From UBA2040 sp041674745 (GTDB lineage Bacteria > Bacteroidota > Bacteroidia > Flavobacteriales_D > Crocinitomicaceae), in NCBI GenBank assembly GCA_041674745.1, contig JBAYVD010000013.1, positions 1-64,000 on the forward strand: 64,000 nt of DNA. The letters run 5' to 3'. Within the stretch, counting starts at the first letter, position 1. Every line of letters starts with the position of its first letter. The notes beneath the pieces are model-generated. The model did not search any database and was not told the origin of the DNA. It saw nothing but the letters and a program-made list of their open reading frames with translations. A program made the position numbers and the translations under genes. Below, one piece after another: positions 35,923 through 42,956 of this stretch.

Positions 35923-35957
35923 AAACGGTCTGTCAATCGAAAGTTGACAGACTGTTT
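35923..35957 (+). terminator. Terminator of POT copy 2
   Basis: AAACGGTCTGTCAA pairs with TTGACAGACTGTTT around a short loop (one G-T pair), with a weaker T tract (CGTTTAATT). It shares the core AGTTGACAGACT with the hairpin at 34195. A small 7-bp inverted repeat, TATCCTT/AAGGATA, lies just upstream at 35871-35888. Confidence 0.75.
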
Positions 35958-35974
35958 CGTTTAATTCTAATTTC

Positions 35975-37603
35975 ATGAAAAGTATACTTTTTCTATTTAT
36001 TTCCTTGATGACTGCTGGTATGGCTTCTGCACAGATGCCAAAAATCAATTGGCTCGATTCTTCCGCAGTAGCAAAATTGGAACCAGGCACCTTTACCTAT
36101 TTTAACGCTAGTGCTCAATCTACAATTACCATTGAGAAATCCACGGATATTTTTATTGATTTCGCGGTGATGGATGTTCCGAGCCCAATAGACTCATTAG
36201 TTGTGAATGTTGGCTCTAATTCAACCACTTTTGATCGTTTGCAACCATTCCTATTGCGAAATATAAATTCCACTCAGGAATTTAAAATAAAGGCGTACTC
36301 AGGAGGGAAATCAGTAGCGTTTGCTTCTAAAAATACAGACGAGTTAGGCTTTAAAATTAAGTATTCACAGCCGCCATTGATTGTGCGCGATGAAATTGTG
36401 TTTGGATTGTTGACCTTGATCTTAGCCATCATCTTTTTTACGTCACACAAACAATCGAATTTTTGGCAGAAATTTTATCGGATCATTCCAGCGTTGTTGT
36501 TATGTTATGTAATTCCAGCTTTCTTAGTCTTTTTCGGGTGGATTTCACCAGAATATTCCAAACTGTACGAAATGGCGAGAGACTACTTGTTGCCAGCCGC
36601 ATTGATTTTGATGACATTGGGAATTGATTTTAAAGCAATCCTGAATCTTGGGCCGAAAGCCTTGATTATGTTCTTGACAGGAACGGTCGGCGTAATCTTA
36701 GGAGGTCCAATTGCCATATTGGTGTATTCTATGATTGATCCATCGGTTGTTGGCGGTGAAGGTTTTGAAGCAACTTGGCGGGGCATGTCGACTATCGCAG
36801 GAAGTTGGATCGGTGGAGGTGCCAATCAAAATGCGATGTATGAAACGTATCAGTACGCCCCACAATTGTATGGAAAAATGATTGTTGTGGACATTGTTGT
36901 AGCAAATTTGTGGATGGCCTTTTTGCTATTTGGTGCTTCGCGGGCTGAAAAAATTGACAAATGGCTCAAGGCGGATAGTTCTTCCATTGAAGAATTGAAG
37001 AAACGGGTGACGGATTATCAGTCTTCCATCTTAAAACAACCAACATTGACGGATTATGTCATGATTTTAGGTATTGCCTTTGGTTTGGTTGGTTTAGGTC
37101 ATTTTGGAGGTGCTATTATGGCAGAAGTCATCTCGAATACTTTCTCACCCGATTCTCCTTTTGCGAATTCTTTCCTTTGGTTGGTGTTGATTGCTACGAC
37201 GGGTGGACTCGTTTTGTCTTTCACTAAATTGCGCAAATATGAAGGCGCCGGAGCCTCTAAAATCGGAAGTGTATTCATTTATATTCTCGTTGCCACCATT
37301 GGTATGAAAATGGAATTGGCAGAGGCCGTGAAGGAGCCTCAATTGATTTTAGTAGGCATAATTTGGATGATCGTTCATGTTAGTTTTATGATTTTAATCG
37401 CTAAATTAATCAAAGCACCTTTCTTCTTTTTGGCGGTAGGTTCGCAAGCCAATATTGGTGGAGCCGCTTCTGCGCCAGTTGTTGCCGCAGCTTTTCATCC
37501 AGCACTGGCTTCCGTAGGCGCGATAATTGCCGTTTTGGGTTATGCTTTGGGAACCTATGGAGCAATCGTTTGTGCTGAATTGATGAGATGGGTAGCTCCG
37601 TAA
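35975..37603 (+). CDS. DUF819 family transporter with an extra N-terminal periplasmic domain
   Basis: A 542-residue inner-membrane protein. Residues 1-20 are a signal peptide (SILFLFISLMTAGMASAQ). About 25-135 form a soluble beta-rich domain. From about 140 onward are the helices of DUF819 (the YjcL-like group, predicted transporters of unknown substrate), with GSWIGGGANQNAMYE, ALILMTLGIDFKAIL and GSQANIGGAASAPVVAAAFHP. Plain DUF819 proteins have about 380-420 residues and start directly with the membrane part. The cleavable signal plus a periplasmic domain suggest a fused ligand-binding or stabilising module. It follows the peptide transporters but has its own start region. Confidence 0.82.
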   Translation: MKSILFLFISLMTAGMASAQMPKINWLDSSAVAKLEPGTFTYFNASAQSTITIEKSTDIFIDFAVMDVPSPIDSLVVNVGSNSTTFDRLQPFLLRNINSTQEFKIKAYSGGKSVAFASKNTDELGFKIKYSQPPLIVRDEIVFGLLTLILAIIFFTSHKQSNFWQKFYRIIPALLLCYVIPAFLVFFGWISPEYSKLYEMARDYLLPAALILMTLGIDFKAILNLGPKALIMFLTGTVGVILGGPIAILVYSMIDPSVVGGEGFEATWRGMSTIAGSWIGGGANQNAMYETYQYAPQLYGKMIVVDIVVANLWMAFLLFGASRAEKIDKWLKADSSSIEELKKRVTDYQSSILKQPTLTDYVMILGIAFGLVGLGHFGGAIMAEVISNTFSPDSPFANSFLWLVLIATTGGLVLSFTKLRKYEGAGASKIGSVFIYILVATIGMKMELAEAVKEPQLILVGIIWMIVHVSFMILIAKLIKAPFFFLAVGSQANIGGAASAPVVAAAFHPALASVGAIIAVLGYALGTYGAIVCAELMRWVAP

Positions 37604-37665
37604 CAAGTTTCTTGGTCGAACGTATACGTGCGTAAAGGGTGTTTTTTTGAAGTTTTATAAATCTC

Positions 37666-37697
37666 CACCCAACCTTTTTGAACTTTATTTCATCTTT
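37666..37697 (+). promoter_or_regulatory. ECF-type promoter of the locus B sigma gene (32-bp element, copy 1)
   Basis: CACCCAACCTTTTTGA, five variable bases, then ATTTCATCTTT. AACC (37671) and CATC (37691) are separated by 16 bases, the usual -35/-10 spacing of ECF promoters. The GTG start of the sigma gene lies 27 bases past the element. A near-identical copy precedes the lipoprotein gene at 39990. Confidence 0.85.
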
Positions 37698-37723
37698 ACA
37701 ATGACAAACACATTTCGGCCGGT

Positions 37724-38275
37724 GTGACAGATATAGAGTTAATCAAGCAGTGCCTTTCTAAAAAAGAAAGTGCTTATAAATTGTTGTACGAACGATACAG
37801 CGGTTGGCTTTATGCTGTGGCACTAAGATATTGTTCGGATTCGGACGATGCGCAAGATGTGTTACAAGACAGTTTTATCGCCATTTTCGATAATTTGAAA
37901 CAGTACAACCAAGAGAAAAGCTTTGCAGGGTGGATGAAAAAAATCACTGTAAATACTGCGCTAGCCGTTCATCGGAAAAAAAATGCGGCTGTCTACAAAA
38001 ATCCTGTGCGAGAAATCGAGGACCAGCAAATGATTGACATTACTTTGCTTCAAGAATTGGAGGTTCAAGAAATCAATTTATTGATAGAGCAGCTCACGCC
38101 TGGAAGGCGACAAGTATTTAACTTGTATTTTATTGAAGGTTATACGCACAAAGAAATAGCCGAAATGCTTCAGATTTCAGAAGGAACCTCCAAGTCACAA
38201 TTGTTTGATGCGAAAAAAGAATTGAAGGCAGCCATGGAAAAATTGGAGGCTATCATTGAAACAAAGAAAATATGA
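37724..38275 (+). CDS. ECF-type RNA polymerase sigma factor (locus B)
   Basis: Sigma-70 family ECF factor of 183 residues. Region 2 contains YKLLYERYSGWLYAVALRY and DAQDVLQDSFIAIF. Region 4 contains LTPGRRQVFNLYFIEGYTHK and IAEMLQISEGTSKSQLFDAK. The start is GTG at 37724. The distance from the promoter-like element (27 bases) nearly equals that for the lipoprotein gene (26 bases), which supports this start. The stop overlaps the next gene by 4 bp. The sigma factor is probably held at the membrane by that partner and likely activates its own promoter. Confidence 0.93.
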   Translation: MTDIELIKQCLSKKESAYKLLYERYSGWLYAVALRYCSDSDDAQDVLQDSFIAIFDNLKQYNQEKSFAGWMKKITVNTALAVHRKKNAAVYKNPVREIEDQQMIDITLLQELEVQEINLLIEQLTPGRRQVFNLYFIEGYTHKEIAEMLQISEGTSKSQLFDAKKELKAAMEKLEAIIETKKI

Positions 38276-39918
38276 AGAAAGAATATTCAGATAACGATCT
38301 TAGAGTTCTCTTCAAAGAAAAATTCAGCGAAGAGTTCAAAGCGCCACCCGTTGGTGCTTGGGGAAATATTCAGACTCAACTGGCGACTTCAAACCGTAAA
38401 ATCAAGCTTTTGTATTTCTGGTTGATTCCTATTGGAATGCTGCTTATCGGAGGAGTTTATTTTTTATCCAAATCAGCTCCCAATTCAGAAGTTGTGGCAG
38501 CGAATGAAGAAACAACTTTGGATGAAAATGCGGTTCCCCCTTCAATGGAGCACGCGGATCAAACCAAAAAGATTTCACCGACTTCAAACAAGAAAAATGA
38601 AAATAGTACGATTGAAAATTCAGCGTCATTAACGGAGAATGGAAAAGTAATGCCTGTAAAATCAGCTGAAAAAAGAACTTTCACGAATACCCAGCGTTCC
38701 AATTTGAACCAATCGGCTAGCCTCCAATCAAAATCGGCCGTTAGAAAAAATCGATCTACGAATGCCAATCAAACGAAGAATACGGTTCAATCAAGCTATG
38801 TTCCTGAAGAAGAAACACGGCCGGTTGTTGGAAGTAGAGCAATCAAAACGGTTCGTTCTGAAAATAACGGTACAAAGGAAAATATTGTACTTTCTCTAAA
38901 TCAACCAACAGAAACACTATCGTCTACCAATGCTCCTTTAAGCACAACGAGTCAAGATAAAAGCGAATCGATAAAGAAGGATGAAAAAGTAGCTGAAACA
39001 ACCGCTAAACCAGTTTTAAATACAATTGAAGGCGATACGGTAAAAACCAATACGAACACTGAGTCTACTGTCAATCCTGTTTCGAACGTCTTGGCATTTT
39101 CTGATTCAATAAAGAATCCAACGCTTCCTCCGAATGCAGACTCTTCTGCAGTAAACACTGAAAAATATACGAATACACTTCCTTTAATAACTGATTACAG
39201 TCTAAAACGATTTCGATTTGATTATTACGTGGGGTTGGGAAGAAGTCCTCGGGCAAATAAAATTTTGACTAACGATGCCGCCTTAATTCTAACGGATAAC
39301 ATTGTAAGACTGAAGAATAGAATGATTGGCATGAATATCAGATACCAAATGACTCCTCATATCGGTGTTCGGTCTGGGGTTGTATTTGGGGTGAATCGTT
39401 ATCGAACAAGATTGTTTCCAGTGGCCATTGCCAACGATCAATTGAATCAAAATGTGGAAATAGCGACAGCGGATGGATTGATGCGAGCAACGGGTTTAGA
39501 AAGCAATGCCTTGTCATCGAATAATGTGGATACAAGTACTTATTTGATGCGTGTATTTCATCGTTCTAGTTATCTTTCTGTGCCGGTTTCGCTTTATTTT
39601 AATTCCACAATGAAACCGAAAAAAATGTATTTCTATGGGATGTCTGGATTTGATTTTTCCATCAAAGGGCGGGAGCGAAGTTTGTTGATTGTTCGTTCTG
39701 ACGTGAATGAGCGTTCAATTGCACTTGAGCGATTAAATAACAAAAAACATGTGGCAACCAATTGGCATGCGAGTGTTGGATTGTCGTATCCTTTTTCCAA
39801 TACGTTTGAAATTTTTGGGGAATTTAATTATGCTTTAAATATATCAAATAGATTGAAAAACAATTATTTAAACACAAAGTATTCCTATTTTCAACTGATG
39901 TTTGGAATCCGTTTTTAA
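38272..39918 (+). CDS. Predicted trans-envelope anti-sigma factor with outer-membrane barrel
   Basis: A 548-residue protein of Dma-like layout. Residues 1-42 are cytoplasmic (DLRVLFKEKFSEEFKAPPVG, AWGNIQTQLA), like the short anti-sigma segment common after ECF genes in Bacteroidota. Residues 45-66 are a membrane helix (LLYFWLIPIGMLLIGGVYFL). Residues 67-310 are a Ser/Thr/Asn/Lys-rich linker long enough to cross the periplasm. Residues 312-548 form a barrel domain (RFRFDYYVGLGRSP, MIGMNIRYQMTPHIGVRSG) ending in SYFQLMFGIRF with terminal Phe. The barrel is of the general porin/OmpA-like type, not PorP-like as at locus A. It overlaps the sigma gene by 4 bp. The function is inferred from architecture. 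Confidence 0.8.
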   Translation: MKKEYSDNDLRVLFKEKFSEEFKAPPVGAWGNIQTQLATSNRKIKLLYFWLIPIGMLLIGGVYFLSKSAPNSEVVAANEETTLDENAVPPSMEHADQTKKISPTSNKKNENSTIENSASLTENGKVMPVKSAEKRTFTNTQRSNLNQSASLQSKSAVRKNRSTNANQTKNTVQSSYVPEEETRPVVGSRAIKTVRSENNGTKENIVLSLNQPTETLSSTNAPLSTTSQDKSESIKKDEKVAETTAKPVLNTIEGDTVKTNTNTESTVNPVSNVLAFSDSIKNPTLPPNADSSAVNTEKYTNTLPLITDYSLKRFRFDYYVGLGRSPRANKILTNDAALILTDNIVRLKNRMIGMNIRYQMTPHIGVRSGVVFGVNRYRTRLFPVAIANDQLNQNVEIATADGLMRATGLESNALSSNNVDTSTYLMRVFHRSSYLSVPVSLYFNSTMKPKKMYFYGMSGFDFSIKGRERSLLIVRSDVNERSIALERLNNKKHVATNWHASVGLSYPFSNTFEIFGEFNYALNISNRLKNNYLNTKYSYFQLMFGIRF

Positions 39919-39932
39919 TTTTTTTTCATCCT

Positions 39933-39964
39933 CACCCAACCTTTTTGATTTGTATTTCATCTTT
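39933..39964 (+). promoter_or_regulatory. ECF-type promoter of the lipoprotein gene (32-bp element, copy 2)
   Basis: Identical to the element at 37666-37697 in both conserved blocks (CACCCAACCTTTTTGA and ATTTCATCTTT), with the same 5-base gap; 29 of 32 positions agree overall. It begins 15 bases after the stop of the anti-sigma gene, so the lipoprotein has its own sigma-dependent promoter. Confidence 0.85.
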
Positions 39965-39989
39965 TAAAAGAACACATAAACTTAAAGAC

Positions 39990-40808
39990 ATGAAAAAATC
40001 AATCATTTCCTATGCAATGCTAGCCTTTTTGGTAATTGGGATAGCTACTTCTTGCAAAAAGAAAACAGAAGAACAAAACGATTACGATCAATCTGGACTT
40101 GCGGAAACAAGTTCACAAGATGACGAATCTTCGGTAACAAAAGAGTTTTTTTATTTGGGTTCGTCGTGTAATTACGATTTCTCTCAAATTTCAGGCACGT
40201 GCGCTGTGGTTAGTGAATCATCCCCGACTTTTCCTAAAACCGTTACAATCGATTTTGGAACCGGATGTACGGGGCCAAATGGCTTTACGAAAAAGGGGAA
40301 AATTATCATAGAAATGTCCAATCTTTTGACAGAAGTTGGCGCAACAAGATCCATTTCATTTGAAAATTTTTACGTGAATGATGTGGCTATTACAGGCACA
40401 AAAACATTGACCAATAGCGGTTTGAATTCAGATGGAAATTTGGATATCGTGGTTGTTTCGAACATTACGATGACGAATTCTTCCGGTTCTAGAACAAAAT
40501 CCTTCAATCATGTTCGTGAATGGCTTGGACACACGACTTGTGAAACATCAGATGATGAATTTAAAATTACGGGATCCGGAAGTGTTACCAGATCGGGTGG
40601 TCAGGCAAGAAATTATAAGATTACAACACCAATTTACATCAATTCAACTTGTCGTTATCCTGTGTCCGGAATTGTAGATTTTGGAACGACTAAAGTAGGC
40701 GCAACCTTGGATTATGGCAATGGATCTTGTGATGAATTTGCCACTTTGACTTCGAAAAGAAAAGGTACCGTGAAAACCATCAATTTGCAAACCAGAAAAT
40801 TCGAATAA
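39990..40808 (+). CDS. Lipoprotein of unknown function, predicted member of the locus B sigma regulon
   Basis: From the ATG at 39990 there are 272 residues with a lipoprotein signal (AFLVIGIATSCKKK, Cys22) and an acidic Ser/Asp stretch. A beta-rich domain follows with repeated FGTGCTGPNG and DYGNGSC patterns and six or more Cys (for example SSCNYDF, SGTCAVV, TTCETS, STCRYP) that could form disulfides outside the cytoplasm. I do not recognise a family. The first 15 codons of the open frame (from 39945) lie over the promoter and are not coding. Its placement and promoter tie it to the sigma/anti-sigma pair, for example as an envelope stress effector or an accessory of the barrel. Confidence 0.75.
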   Translation: MKKSIISYAMLAFLVIGIATSCKKKTEEQNDYDQSGLAETSSQDDESSVTKEFFYLGSSCNYDFSQISGTCAVVSESSPTFPKTVTIDFGTGCTGPNGFTKKGKIIIEMSNLLTEVGATRSISFENFYVNDVAITGTKTLTNSGLNSDGNLDIVVVSNITMTNSSGSRTKSFNHVREWLGHTTCETSDDEFKITGSGSVTRSGGQARNYKITTPIYINSTCRYPVSGIVDFGTTKVGATLDYGNGSCDEFATLTSKRKGTVKTINLQTRKFE

Positions 40809-40835
40809 GCCTATCGTATTTGTTAAATAAGGTCG

Positions 40836-40887
40836 AAATGCCCTGTTCCAATTGAAAGCGGTTTCAATGATTGGGATGGGGCATTTT
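40836..40887 (+). terminator. Terminator after the lipoprotein gene
   Basis: A long stem: AAATGCCC with GGGCATTT at the base, continuing through CCAAT/ATTGG and TTGAAA/TTTCAA, followed by TTTATTTT. It ends the locus B cluster. Confidence 0.85.
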
Positions 40888-40984
40888 ATTTTGACTTCAA
40901 TATTTGACTAATTCATTCTATCTATTTTTTTTCATAATCGTTTCTTTTCTATATATTTGGGTAACAAATTGTAAAACGATAACT

Positions 40985-41824
40985 ATGAAAAAAACTTTAC
41001 TAACTATCTTAACGTCTTGTCTATTGACGGCTGGCGTTAGCGCACAAGCTTCGAACTATTCCATTGGTTCAACCGTTACAAATTTCACGGTTGTTGACGC
41101 ACACGGGGCAACACATGATTTGAGTACCATTGCCGCCAGTGGAAAATGGATCTTGATTGATTTCTTCTTTACGACTTGTGGACCTTGTCAAGCTACCGTT
41201 CCTTTTTTTAGCGAATTACACGAAAAATATGGTTGCAATGCAGGTGATTTGTATTGTATTTCTATTGATTTAGGCGATACAGATGCTGAAGTTTTGGCTT
41301 TTGAATCGGCTTATTCGATTTCTTCAGGACATTCGCCAGCACCGGCAGTATCAGGAACTGAAGGCGGTGGAGATGCAGTTGTCGCTGATTTTGGTGTTGG
41401 AGCTTTTCCAACCTATTGTTTGGTTGGTCCAGACATGAAAATGAAAAACAATGATATTTGGCCAGTTTCTTCCATCACTCAGTTTGAAAGCGCGATGACA
41501 GCGGCTAATTTTACACCAAACGTTATGAGTTGCAGTGCTGCTGGTTTGGCCGAAGTTACTTCCGATGAAATTACCATTCATGTTTTCCCGAATCCTGCAG
41601 TTAATACCGCTGCATTTGAATTGAATTTGAATGCCAATGAGGCCGTTGTAGCGTATGTTTACAATACGGTTGGCGCGTTGGTTTCAACAACGAATTTTAA
41701 TGGAACTGTGGGCAGCAATAAATTTGAGTTAAATACTTCCTCTTTGGAAAATGGACAATACATTCTGAGAGTTCAAGCTGGCAATGAAAGACACCAACAA
41801 ACTGCTTTTAGCGTGATCAAATAA
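40985..41824 (+). CDS. Secreted thioredoxin-fold protein with a type IX secretion C-terminal sorting domain
   Basis: From the ATG at 40985 there are 279 residues. A signal peptide (LLTILTSCLLTAGVSAQ) leads to a TlpA/AhpC-like thioredoxin domain (about 25-180) with IDFFFTTCGPCQATVPFF, whose CGPC is the redox motif. The C-terminal 75 residues form a T9SS type A sorting domain (VFPNPAVNTAAFELNL, SLENGQYILRVQAGN). The protein is thus predicted to cross the outer membrane and be released or anchored at the surface, where a thioredoxin-type activity is unusual. The open frame begins at 40904, but the internal ATG gives a clean signal peptide. It is a single gene with its own terminator. Confidence 0.9.
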   Translation: MKKTLLTILTSCLLTAGVSAQASNYSIGSTVTNFTVVDAHGATHDLSTIAASGKWILIDFFFTTCGPCQATVPFFSELHEKYGCNAGDLYCISIDLGDTDAEVLAFESAYSISSGHSPAPAVSGTEGGGDAVVADFGVGAFPTYCLVGPDMKMKNNDIWPVSSITQFESAMTAANFTPNVMSCSAAGLAEVTSDEITIHVFPNPAVNTAAFELNLNANEAVVAYVYNTVGALVSTTNFNGTVGSNKFELNTSSLENGQYILRVQAGNERHQQTAFSVIK

Positions 41825-41845
41825 TGCTCAACACCAAATTATGTG

Positions 41846-41876
41846 AAAGCTCTGTTCGAAAGTTCAGGGCTTTTTT
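41846..41876 (+). terminator. Terminator of the T9SS thioredoxin gene
   Basis: AAAGCTCTG pairs with CAGGGCTTT (one G-T pair), followed by TTTTTT. It abuts the stop of the convergent paiB-like gene. Confidence 0.8.
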
Positions 41877-42483
41877 ATTTGTTTTTCATTGCATCCGCCA
41901 CCCGCTTCGCGCTCTCAAAAGGACACTTCTGCAAATCTTGAACAATGGCTGCTTGATCCACTAGATTTCTGTTTTGAGACAGTTTAAAAGCAACTTCCAA
42001 TTTGACTGTTTCAAATTGAAAACCGAGTATTTCTTTTTTATAGGAATCCATCATTTCTATCGAAAAATGGTCAAATTCCAGTGGGTTTTCTCTGGTTTTT
42101 TCAAAAAAACCAACAATTTCAGCTAAATGGTGGTCCAATTCTGTGTCGTTCAAAGGAGAAAGTTTTCCGGAAAGATGAACCGATTGGTAATTCCAAGTAG
42201 GAACGTTTTCGTGGCTATACAAACTGGAAGAAATGTATGCGTCGGGACCTAATACTATGCAAAGTGCATTGGAACAGGAAAGAATTGCTTTTGACTGTTC
42301 GTTGGCCAAAGCCAGATGTCCTTCCAAAAACCACTTTTCATTTACTTTTTTTGCGAGTACCGGAATGTGCGTTGCAATGGGGAAATCTCCATTCGCAGTG
42401 ACAAGGCTTATAAAATGATTGGCAGCAATGAAAGCATCGATTTTGGCCGTGTCTTTAACAGAAAATTCGTCTGGAACGTACAT
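41875..42483 (-). CDS. PaiB family FMN-binding protein
   Basis: A 202-residue split-barrel flavin-binding protein. It has MYVPDEFSVKD at the start, IPVLAKKVNEKWFLEGHLALAN, the PTWNYQSVHLSGKLSPL block and the C-terminal LVDQAAIVQDL. Bacillus subtilis PaiB was described as a negative regulator of sporulation and degradative enzymes, but the family fold suggests an FMN-dependent enzyme, and the role in Bacteroidota is unknown. Its start overlaps the stop of the DUF6265 gene, so it is the third gene of the exporter operon (ABC exporter, DUF6265, PaiB). Confidence 0.88.
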   Translation of the reverse strand: MYVPDEFSVKDTAKIDAFIAANHFISLVTANGDFPIATHIPVLAKKVNEKWFLEGHLALANEQSKAILSCSNALCIVLGPDAYISSSLYSHENVPTWNYQSVHLSGKLSPLNDTELDHHLAEIVGFFEKTRENPLEFDHFSIEMMDSYKKEILGFQFETVKLEVAFKLSQNRNLVDQAAIVQDLQKCPFESAKRVADAMKNK

Positions 42484-42950
42484 TATTTCACCTTTTTCAA
42501 CGGGAAATCTATTCGATTGGCTTGTCCATTTAAATTGCCATCAATGTACACCAGAAGTGAATCAGCTGCCGTTTTTTTGTAGACAATTTGCTGCGGAAAG
42601 TCGTGAGCCAGATTTTCAAAGATTACTTGTTCAGGATCGATTTCAGATGCAATAAATTGAACAGCATTTCCATCATTTTGTTCATTGGAAACAGAGGTGA
42701 AACTAAAAATGTCTTTTCGTTTTGTTATCGTCATTTTTTCAGAAAACAACAATTCGCCGTCTTTTTCAAATCGACTGGTTCCAGTCCATGTGCTGTCGTT
42801 TGTTCGGGTCCACGATTCAAAAACTTCGTTCCCTTGGACAATCCCTTTCCAATTTCCTGAAATCCAGTCCATATCATCCACTTCCGCATAATTTCCTTTG
42901 CAGGCTACGAGTAAGACAGTCAGCAAGGCAAAACTTGAAATTTTCTTCAT
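42483..42950 (-). CDS. DUF6265 family lipoprotein
   Basis: A 155-residue lipoprotein (TVLLVACKGNY, Cys17). The conserved WISGNWKG at the start of the mature part and FENLAHDFPQQIVY match the DUF6265 family, thought to be small lipocalin-like barrels. Function is unknown. It follows the ABC exporter by 6 bp and overlaps the PaiB gene by one base at its stop. The tight spacing suggests co-expression. Confidence 0.8.
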   Translation of the reverse strand: MKKISSFALLTVLLVACKGNYAEVDDMDWISGNWKGIVQGNEVFESWTRTNDSTWTGTSRFEKDGELLFSEKMTITKRKDIFSFTSVSNEQNDGNAVQFIASEIDPEQVIFENLAHDFPQQIVYKKTAADSLLVYIDGNLNGQANRIDFPLKKVK

Positions 42951-42956
42951 ATCACT

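Noticed and set aside
37701..37727. Eight-codon leader ORF (MTNTFRPV) whose stop overlaps the GTG of the locus B sigma gene
   Set aside because: Its ATG lies within 4 bases of the expected end of the -10 element, at or before the probable transcript start, so it is unlikely to be translated.
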